DNA of 64,000 nucleotides from the NCBI RefSeq assembly GCF_023898315.1, contig NC_064615.1, forward strand, positions 1,184,033,413-1,184,097,412. The letters run 5' to 3'. The notes beneath the pieces are model-generated. The model worked only from the letters and a program-made list of their open reading frames with translations, did not search any database and was not told the origin of the DNA. A program made the translations under genes and the position numbers. This document shows, one piece after another, positions 56,863 to 64,000 of this stretch; the stretch's first letter is position 1, and each line of letters begins with the position of its first letter. Source of the DNA: Schistocerca nitens. Lineage: Eukaryota; Arthropoda; Insecta; Orthoptera; Acrididae.

Positions 56863-57331
56863 TACTTGAGGCACTACATGTTCATTCATTTTACCTTGTG
56901 TCATTTCTTTTTCTGTGTCCATCACTATATATATTTTAATTATATTTCTCATCCTCTGAAAGCTTCTCCTTCTTTTTGTCCATTTCAATTGTTGATGCAG
57001 GCAGCCAACTGAACACCATTGCCTCTCAATATGATATAAAATATGAAGGAATTTTTCTTAATTTGGTTCCATTGCACTTTAATAAAAATACTTAATACTG
57101 TTATTAAGACTTCTCTCACTCAGAAACACCAAAAAATACTCGTAGCCCATCGTACTCCAAGCAGTACACCTTCACAAATTCTACTTACTTGTCTATGCAT
57201 TTTTTGCACATTCATAACTAATGTCTTTGCCAACGCTTATAGTTGGTCTTTGATTCTGACATTATTTCTGTTTCATTTTTTAATAAATTTTAAGTGTATC
57301 ATATCCAGGGGTCTATCACCGTGTACCTACA
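56863..57331 (-). repeat. 5' LTR of Gypsy-like element 2
   Basis: Direct repeat of 36280-36847. On the - strand it starts TGTAGGTACACGG at 57331. The inner edge is approximate. Confidence 0.62.
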
Positions 57332-57339
57332 CATGTTGA

Positions 57340-58296
57340 ATCGCACAAAGTGCCATCCTTGAATTTTCTTTTATCTTGTCCATTACTGCAAATCTTCATC
57401 CTTTCAATGGGGTCTTAAACTCTGTAAAATAAATAAAAACCTACGGGGGCCAGGTCTGGAGAATACAGAGGATGATGCAGCACAGTGATTTCATTTTTTG
57501 TGCAATATTCAGGCACCAGCAGCGATGAGAGTGTGGGTGCGTTATCATGGTGCAAGAACCATGAATTGTCTCGCCACACTTCAGGCTGTTTGCTTGTAAC
57601 ATTTTCTCACAGACGTCACATGTCCTAAAAGTACCATGGATAAGCAGTTTGTCTCTGTGTCATCAATTCAGGATAAACTAATCTTTCAAAGTCAAAGAAA
57701 ACAATCAGCATGACTTCGATGTTTGACCTAATCTGATAAGCTTCTCTTGGTCTTGGAGAACCTTTCCCCACCAATTGTGAAGATTGAACCTTGGCCTCAA
57801 CATCATAACCATAGACCCAATGCTCATCACGAGTTATGATTCTCTTAAGGAACATCTCGTTCTCATTTGTGTGATCCAAAAGCTCTTGACAGATTGTGAC
57901 GGAAAGGTCTTTCTGGTCTTGAATAGTGAGCCATGGGATGAGCTTGGTGGCAACACGATGCATTCCAAGATGCTGTCAGGATTTCATGACGTGATCCAAC
58001 TGGAATGTTACATTCTTCTGCAGTCTCTCGGACAGTCAGTCTTTGATTGGCATACAGATTTTCATTGTTGCTCACATGAGCATCATTGGTGAACATTGAA
58101 GGGTGTCCTGAACCAGGGTCATCTTTAACTTCCACCCAGACATTTTTAAACCACAGGAACCATACATAACACTAAGTATGGCTTAAGCATTCATCACCCA
58201 AGTTTTCCTGCATTATTTGGATTGTCTCTGTAAAAGTTTTCTTAAGTTTCATGCAAAATGTTACACAGATGCATTGCTCCTCTAACTCTGCCATGT
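57340..58296 (-). pseudogene. Mariner transposase, decayed
   Basis: From the Met codon near 58294 (MAELEEQCICVTFC) the frame drifts through VKDDPGSGHPSMFTNDAHV (58135-57863), which resembles the mariner linker after the second HTH. It continues with VATKLIPWLT and ITRDEHWVYGYDVEAKVQSSQ (57963-57625, first catalytic Asp), then at about 57500-57580 WFLHHDNA and YSPDLAP (second and third Asp region). This is the order of a DD34D mariner. Multiple stops. TIRs were not identified. Confidence 0.75.
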
Positions 58297-58437
58297 TGAA
58301 ATTTGCAAACTGTGTGATGTATTCAATAAAGCACTCTACAATAACTAACAGACATACAACAAAGAAACTTTCAGCAGTTACACATTAAACACAGGTGTGT
58401 GCAGGGATGTCAGTCACCACACAGACTAAAGTTTTTA

Positions 58438-59464
58438 TATATTTTGAAGTGCCAAAGAGACTGGTATAGGCTTGCGTATTCAAAAACTGAGGCAGAGTAT
58501 GGCACTGCAATCGGCAATGCGTATGTAAGACGACAAGTGTCTGGTGCAGTTGTTAGACCAGTTACTGCTCCTACAATGGCAGGTTATCAAGATTTAAGTG
58601 AGTTTGGACATAGTGTTACACTCAACACCCGAGTGACGGGACACAGCATCTTTGAGGTAGTGATGAAGTGAGGTTTTCCCATATGACCATTTCACGAGTG
58701 TACCTCGAATATCAGGAATGCAGTAAAACATCAAATCGCTGCAGCCAGAAAAAAAAGTCCTGCAAGGATGGGACCAATGACGACTGAAGAGAATTGTTCA
58801 ATGTGACAGAAATGTGACCCTTCCACAAATTGTTGCAGATTTTAGTGTTAGGCCATCAACAAGTGTCCAGCCCATCAACACTGACATTGGACTGTTGATG
58901 ACTGGCAACATGTTGCCTGGGCAGATGAGTCTGATTTCAAAATGTATCAAGCAGATGGATGTGTATGGGTACGGAGACAACCTCACTAATGGTGTGGGGC
59001 TTGTGCAGTTGGAGTGATATGGAACCCTTGATACTTCTAGATATGGCTCTGATAGGTGACATGTACATAAGCATCCTGTCTGATCACTTGCATTTATTCA
59101 TGTCTATTGTGCATTCCAACAGACTTCAGCAGGACAATGTGACACCCCAAATGTCCAGAATTGCTACACCATGGCTCCATGAACACTCTTCTGAGTTTAA
59201 ACACTTTCACTGGCCACCAACCTCCCCAGACATGAAAATTATTGAGCATATCTGGAGTGCCTTTTAACGTGCTGTTCAGAAGAGATCTCCACCCCTTCAT
59301 GCTCTTACGGATTGATGGACAGCCCTGCAGGACTGATTGTGCCAATTCCCTCCAGCACTACTTTAGACATTAGTCGAGCCATGCCACATCGTGTTGTGGC
59401 ACTTCTGAGTGCTCACGGGACCCCTACATGATATTAGACAGGTGTACCAGTTCCTTTGGTTCTT

Positions 59465-59475
<11 letters not shown>
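58438..59475 (+). mobile_element. Tc1-like element, full length but dead
   Basis: Both ends are visible: GAAGTGCCAAAGAGACTGGT at about 58446 and, reversed at the right end (59444-59470), GAAGAACCAAAGGAACTGGT. The transposase remnant begins MAGYQDLSEF (58576), continues HSIFEVVMK, TLPQIVADF (58819), MVWGLCSWSDMEPLILLD (59000) and QQDNVTPQMSRIATPWL (59130, second Asp), and ends with HWPPTSPDMKIIEHIWSAF (59267). At least four frameshifts or stops. A GT microsatellite starts at the right end. Confidence 0.82.
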
Positions 59476-59525
<50 letters not shown>

Positions 59526-59540
59526 TGTGCGTGTGCGTGC
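59467..59540 (+). repeat. (GT)n microsatellite
   Basis: About 26 GT units and then GTGC-type variants, adjoining the Tc1-like right end. Confidence 0.95.
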
Positions 59541-60389
59541 ATTTTAAAATGTTCAGTTTCCTCAAGTAAGATGTATGATTGGAGTATATATGATGTCATC
59601 TGAATGGGAAGGGGGAGAGTAGGACAGAAGGAGGTACAAGTCATGAAAAAACTACAATGTGATGTACTAATATAATAGATTTTTGGTAATATCACTATAC
59701 TGAGCAGAAATCTTCAATATTAAAATGGTAAAAGCTGTATGGTCAGAGACTAGGAATGTGATTGTAAGCATGAAGGTGGAATGTATCCAGATTTGCAGAT
59801 GGGTAGGAGGATGAGGGGGTTGGTTTACTTAGGGAAAATCGAACCTATACATGAGGTCAGATGAATCCAAAGAAGGAAGGACTTGAACCAATTTGATAAG
59901 AATGAGAAGGTAGATTTACCTATGAAAGAGGGAACCTATATCTAAGGTCAGATCGATCCAAGGAAGGAATACAACATGCTCATTGTATGCACACAGAGTT
60001 AGATGAAAATGCAGTGAATCTAAAAATACAAAACTAGGAAAGTTAACTAAATGAGAATAGGGAAGTATTCTCCAAAGTGGTTAAAGCTTATGGTCTTAAC
60101 TGGGACTCAACTGATTCCTTAGACTTTTTGTTCTTGAATACACATTGAACGAGAACAATTCTGAGATGTGTAAATGTGAAAAGTGAGATACGATGAAATG
60201 ACAGCATGTAACTCCTCAAAGTTAAATTTAAGTTAAAGTTAAGGATAAATTTAGCATGCCATAGTAACTAAAGATACCATGTTATTAAGAAAGTTATTAA
60301 AACAATTATCTTAAGCCAGTCTAGTATGAAAGTTGGAGAAAAAAAACTGCCTCTTGTTTAATTAAGTTTAATTTTACAATACTACATCT
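59541..60389. other. No gene recognised
   Basis: AT-rich. It contains two related segments (about 59838 and 59936: CCTATA-ATGAGGTCAGAT and CCTATATCTAAGGTCAGAT), a weak internal duplication. Confidence 0.4.
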
Positions 60390-60790
60390 ACATATACATC
60401 CATACTCTGCAAGCCACCTGACGGTGTGTGGTGGAGGGTACTTTGAGTACCTCTATCAATTCTCCCTTCTATTCCAGTCTCGTATTGTTCGTGGAAACAA
60501 AGATTGTCATTATGCCTTTGTGTGGGCTCTAATCTCTCTGATTTTATCCTCATGGTCTCTTTGCAAGATATACATAGGAAGGAGCAATATACTGCTTGAC
60601 TCCTCGGTGAAGGTATGTTCTCGAAACTTCAACAAAAGCCCGTACCGAGCTACTGAGCATCTCTCTTGCAGAGTCTTCCACTGGAGTTTATCTATCATCT
60701 CCGTAACGCTTTCTCGATTACTAAATGATTCTGTAATGAAGCGCGCTTCTCTTGGTTGGATACTAAATATACTTGTAAAATACAAAGACA
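60390..60790 (-). pseudogene. LINE 3' end with ORF2 C-terminus
   Basis: - strand codons 60785-60510 read IFSIQPREARFITESFSNRE, SVTEMIDKLQWKTLQERCSV and LLLKFREHTF, the usual last part of Jockey-like RTs. The 3' UTR ends in ATGTATATGTAGATGTAG (60400-60383), a short tandem tail as in non-LTR elements. 5'-truncated. Confidence 0.65.
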
Positions 60791-61034
60791 GAAATCTTTA
60801 CATGATCAGGAACCAAATGGGTTCTAAGCCATGGTGACTAATGTAAGAACTTGATGGTGATTTTATGGATCAGTTTGATGTTAAAAGGAATTTACTGAAT
60901 TTAGGTCATATGGGATGTCAATACAACAGTGAAATTTATTTATGGATTGCTTATAAGACAGCCACACTGTTTCTAGTTTTGTAAATTATTCCAAGTGACA
61001 TCTTTCATCTTATTGGAGGAATTTGTAGTGGTAC

Positions 61035-61555
61035 ATGTTTGCTACAGGGACTTTTCCTTCATGTTTGAAAATAGCAAAAGTAAAGCCATTATACAAGAAA
61101 GGAAACAAAGATGATATTTCCAACTACAGACCACTGGCACTTCTGTCTGTTTTCTCAAAAATATTAGAAAGGCCTTTCAATAAGAGGCTAACAGACGTCT
61201 TAGAGGATAATTGCATTCTGTCAGAATCTCAACATGGATTTAGAGCAAACCGTTCAACCGAATCAGCAGTTCACTCCTTTCTGTTAGAGGCACTGATAAC
61301 ATTAGGCAACAAAAAACTTACAATGGGCATATTTTTAGATTTTTCAAAGGCATTTGACACCATAAATCACGACAAATTGCTACGCAAGCTAGAAAATCTT
61401 GGCATTAGGGGAACAGCTAACAACTGGCTCAGCTCTTATCTTAAGCACAGTGAACAATATGTGGAAATAGATCAAGAAAGTGACAATGTCATTAGGAAAT
61501 ATAATTCCAAGCTACTGACTGTTAAATATGGAGTGCCACAGTCATTCACATTAAA
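61035..61555 (+). pseudogene. Jockey/CR1-like reverse transcriptase fragment
   Basis: Open from 61035: GTFPSCLKIAKVKPLYKKGN, NYRPLALLSVFSKILE, ESQHGFRANRSTESAV and FLDFSKAFDTINHDKLL (motif A with catalytic Asp), then YGVPQ where the sequence leaves the family (61547). The catalytic YxDD block is therefore absent. Both ends are truncated. It is a different family from the LINE at 47132-53784. Confidence 0.78.
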
Positions 61556-61619
61556 TTTTGAACAACATCATGATAACTTCGCCACCAAGAAAGCTGCTTG
61601 CGTCCTGTGCAAAAGATAA

Positions 61620-62040
61620 AGGGCTCCACCAGTACGCTCACAAATCTAAGATTTTTAACTTCATCACCACACATCCCACAAAGAAATTCCTAAAAGCAAT
61701 TGCTTGGCATACGCCAAAGGATATTCCAACGTCATCAGCAACCTCTCTGCTGGTGATTGAGCAATTTTCCAGAACCGTTTTTTTTTTTTTTTTTTTACTT
61801 CCTCCATATTGTCATCAGTAATTATGTGCTAGAGCATCCTTGGGTGTTCATTGTCTTCAGCGTCTTCTCGACCCACTTTGACATGTTTATACCACTGGTA
61901 AACTCTTGTCTTACTCATAGTAGATTTGCCAAAAGCCACAGTCAACATTTCAAATTTGGAGCCGCACTTCATTCCATTTTCGAAACACAATTTAATGCAA
62001 ATTCTTTGAGCCATCTTTTTTAAAGTAATAATTCCCGGAG
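61620..62040 (-). pseudogene. Mariner transposase N-terminal fragment
   Basis: - strand from 62053: MAQRICIKLCFENGMKCGS, TMSKTRVYQWYKHVKVGRED and AEDNEHPRML (first HTH and linker), a stop, poly-Lys from a T run (61778-61796), then NCSITSREVADDVGISFG (second HTH). No catalytic domain follows. It belongs to the group annotated as GVQW- or SETMAR-like in insects. Confidence 0.68.
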
Positions 62041-62287
62041 TGCTCAGAAACATTTATAACCTCTTTGACTGTCAACAATAAACTAGATATTCAGAACAGT
62101 TGAAAATTCAAACATACATCAGGAATATGTGTTAATTTTTGAAATCAGATGTACAATGCTTGAAAAATTTTTAAAGAATTTAAAAATTACTTTCTGGTGT
62201 CACATCTCATAAATCTCAATCTCATAGTTACTTTGTGCTGAATTCCTCCAGATTCACAGAACTGCAGCTATTTGGGGAAATAGAATT

Positions 62288-62662
62288 CTAGGTCATTGTC
62301 AGTCCAGATTCTCTTTCAATATTTACCAGTTTATTTTTCCATTTTTTGGATTCTTCAAGTTCTTGGTCCTTATTTTTTAAGAAATGCACAAATATTTTTC
62401 TGCTTGTATCAGGTATAGTACTTGTTAAATATGTTTTGCCTCCCAAAATTGGAACAACAATAGTTGCCATGAGATCATTATGAACATGTTCTAAAGGTTT
62501 GTTTGTTCCTTTGAATTTGGTGATGCAATTTCTGGAAACAGTCTTCATGTCAGTTTTCTCACCAAAGTCATCACGTCTTTTTTGTAGTCTAATCCCAAGA
62601 CTGCTTCCTTTTCCTTTTTTTATCATTTTGTTGATTGTACTCTTACCAAAGTGTATCATCAT
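62288..62662 (-). pseudogene. Ty1/Copia integrase fragment
   Basis: 124 open codons with NKPLEHVHNDLMATIVV (core start, His-x-Asp), PILGGKTYLTSTIPDTSRKI (the second strand, usually IDDxSR) and FVHFLKNKDQELEESKKWKN. This matches the integrase core of Copia-type elements. No other Copia parts were found nearby, so it is an isolated remnant. It abuts the tRNA-like array at 62671. Confidence 0.65.
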
Positions 62663-62698
62663 TTCTCAATATGAAACTTCCTGGCAGATTAAAACTGT

Positions 62699-62774
62699 GT
62701 GCCCGACCGAGACTCGAACTCGGGACCTTTGCCTTTCGCGGGCAAGTGCTCTACCAACTGAGCTACCGAAGCAC
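62699..62774 (-). tRNA. tRNA-like sequence, unit 1 (possible Ser-CGA-type pseudo-tRNA)
   Basis: The - strand has a perfect D arm/A box (TAGCTCAGTTGGTAGAGC) and T arm/B box (CCGAG-TTCGAGT-CTCGG). The anticodon stem TTGCC/GGCAA closes a loop CGCGAAA, formally anticodon CGA, but position 33 is G instead of U. The acceptor stem is irregular: the outer GTGC/GCAC pairs but the normal 7-bp frame has mismatches. Transcription by RNA polymerase III is possible; a working tRNA is doubtful. Confidence 0.5.
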
Positions 62775-62999
62775 GACTCACGGCCGGTACTCACAGCTTT
62801 ACTTCTGCCAGTACCTCGTCTCCTACCTTCCAAACTTTACAGAAGCTCTCCTGCGAACCTTGCAGAACTAGCACTCCTGAAAGAAAGGATATTGCGGAGA
62901 CATGGCTTAGCCACAGCCTGGGGGATGTTTCCAGAATGAGATTTTCACTCTGCAGCGGAGTGTGCGCTGATATGAAACTTCCTGGCAGATTAAAACTGT

Positions 63000-63075
63000 G
63001 TGCCCGACCGAGACTCGAACTCGGGACCTTTGCCTTTCGCGGGCAAGTGCTCTACCAACTGAGCTACCGAAGCAC
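63000..63075 (-). tRNA. tRNA-like sequence, unit 2
   Basis: Identical in sequence to unit 1. Confidence 0.5.
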
Positions 63076-63299
63076 GACTCACGGCCGGTACTCACAGCTT
63101 TACTTCTGCCAGTACCTCGTCTCCTACCTTCCAAACTTTACAGAAGCTCTCCTGCGAACCTTGCAGAACTAGCACTCCTGAAAGAAAGGATATTGCGGAG
63201 ACATGGCTTAGCCACAGCCTGGGGGTGTTTCCAGAATGAGATTTTCACTCTGCAGCGGAGTGTGCGCTGATATGAAACTTCCTGGCAGATTAAAACTGT

Positions 63300-63375
63300 G
63301 TGCCCGACCGAGACTCGAACTCGGGACCTTTGCCTTTCGCGGGCAAGTGCTCTACCAACTGAGCTACCGAAGCAC
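63300..63375 (-). tRNA. tRNA-like sequence, unit 3
   Basis: Identical in sequence to unit 1. Confidence 0.5.
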
Positions 63376-63600
63376 GACTCACGGCCGGTACTCACAGCTT
63401 TACTTCTGCCAGTACCTCGTCTCCTACCTTCCAAACTTTACAGAAGCTCTCCTGCGAACCTTGCAGAACTAGCACTCCTGAAAGAAAGGATATTGCGGAG
63501 ACATGGCTTAGCCACAGCCTGGGGGATGTTTCCAGAATGAGATTTTCACTCTGCAGCGGAGTGTGCGCTGATATGAAACTTCCTGGCAGATTAAAACTGT

Positions 63601-63676
63601 GTGCCCGACCGAGACTCGAACTCGGGACCTTTGCCTTTCGCGGGCAAGTGCTCTACCAACTGAGCTACCGAAGCAC
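63601..63676 (-). tRNA. tRNA-like sequence, unit 4
   Basis: Identical in sequence to unit 1 within the tRNA-like part; the spacer change at 63687 lies just outside. Confidence 0.5.
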
Positions 63677-63901
63677 GACTCACGGCCAGTACTCACAGCT
63701 TTACTTCTGCCAGTACCTCGTCTCCTACCTTCCAAACTTTACAGAAGCTCTCCTGCGAACCTTGCAGAACTAGCACTCCTGAAAGAAAGGATATTGCGGA
63801 GACATGGCTTAGCCACAGCCTGGGGGATGTTTCCAGAATGAGATTTTCACTCTGCAGTGGAGTGTGCGCTGATATGAAACTTCCTGGCAGATTAAAACTG
63901 T

Positions 63902-63977
63902 GTGCCCGACCGAGACTTGAACTCGGGACCTTTGCCTTTCGCGGGCAAGTGCTCTACCAACTGAGCTACCGAAGCAC
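63902..63977 (-). tRNA. tRNA-like sequence, unit 5
   Basis: One change in the T arm (G to A on the - strand, plus coordinate 63917) turns CGAG into CAAG and weakens the B box stem. Confidence 0.45.
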
Positions 63978-64000
63978 GACTCACGGCCGGTACTCACAGC

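Larger units (their letters stand above)
36280..57331 (-). mobile_element. Gypsy-like LTR element 2, expanded by nested insertions
   Basis: Same order as element 1 on the - strand: 5' LTR (57331 to about 56863), gag (56319-55903), RNase H (55192-54801), integrase (54825-53800), non-coding 3' region (47131-46023 and 37058-36865), polypurine tract, 3' LTR (36847-36280). The 21-kb span comes from two insertions: the Penelope pair (37059-46007) and a LINE (47132-53784) with its own passengers. Relative to element 1, the segment corresponding to 28810-30158 is missing at the LINE insertion. Confidence 0.7.
62671..64000. repeat. Tandem array of a 300-301-bp tRNA-containing unit
   Basis: Units start (ATGAAACTTCC) at 62671, 62972, 63272, 63573 and 63874; the last is cut by the window end. 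They are almost identical: I see a missing A near 63226, G to A at 63687, C to T at 63858 and C to T at 63917. Each has the tRNA-like sequence on the - strand plus a constant spacer (CTTCCAAACTTTACAGAAGC, CACAGCCTGGGGG, CACTCTGCAGCGGAGTGTGC). Head-to-tail order makes it a satellite-like array. Confidence 0.95.

Noticed and set aside
62635..63997. Repeated 75-98-codon ORFs on both strands across the array
   Set aside because: They are the tRNA-like unit and spacer read in chance-open frames. The unit length alternates between 300 and 301 bp, so no frame is maintained.
62671..64000. CRISPR array
   Set aside because: Long identical 300-bp units without spacers in an insect-type genome; this is a satellite-like array.

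Overview
The window is eukaryotic, AT-rich and intron-bearing. Its repeat content points to an insect, probably an orthopteran such as a grasshopper: RTE-type LINEs with craniofacial-development-protein-2-like endonucleases, Penelope-like elements with GIY-YIG nucleases, tRNA-derived SINEs sharing one core, and a 300-bp tRNA-like tandem repeat. The taxonomic call is inference from these families, not a search. There are no operons, ribosome-binding sites or CRISPR arrays.

Host gene. The only host gene I can support is the 3' end of an axonemal dynein heavy chain on the + strand: a 38-codon exon at 7532-7645, a 5.3-kb intron, and the terminal exon 12965-13147, which ends in the family's typical C-terminus. 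The region before it (1-7531) holds a 5' RTE half, a SINE, a foldback repeat and a dead transposase. Its last intron holds a nearly full RTE copy in the sense direction.

13-26 kb. After mostly featureless DNA, a BED/hAT-type transposase pseudogene (16605-21190) is split by an internally deleted Gypsy element (18085-20660). Fragments of a second Gypsy family with coiled-coil gag, a tRNA-Leu-like SINE and RTE copy F follow.

27-57 kb is a stack of nested transposons. Two - strand Gypsy-like elements lie in direct orientation: element 1 (26970-32940) and element 2 (36280-57331). Element 2 has been stretched from about 6 to 21 kb by (a) a head-to-head Penelope pair with a perfect 15-bp target duplication, itself split by a full-length RTE, and (b) a Jockey/CR1-type LINE that carries a DD41D-like mariner and two oppositely oriented RTE copies. 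Removing each of those three restores the LINE reading frame exactly. Between the two Gypsy elements sits a GC-rich foreign block (33507-34710). It has an unrecognised ORF and two near-perfect hairpins whose loops carry TAGTATTAC, the nonanucleotide of circovirus-type replication origins.

57-64 kb holds a decayed mariner, a nearly full-length but dead Tc1 element with both inverted repeats, LINE fragments, a second mariner N-terminus, a Copia integrase fragment, and a tandem array of a 300-301-bp unit with one tRNA-like sequence per unit that runs off the window end.

Most coding sequence here is transposon-derived and broken. No complete autonomous element was found; RTE copy B (three stop codons in one long frame) and the mariner at 47598-48954 are the closest.
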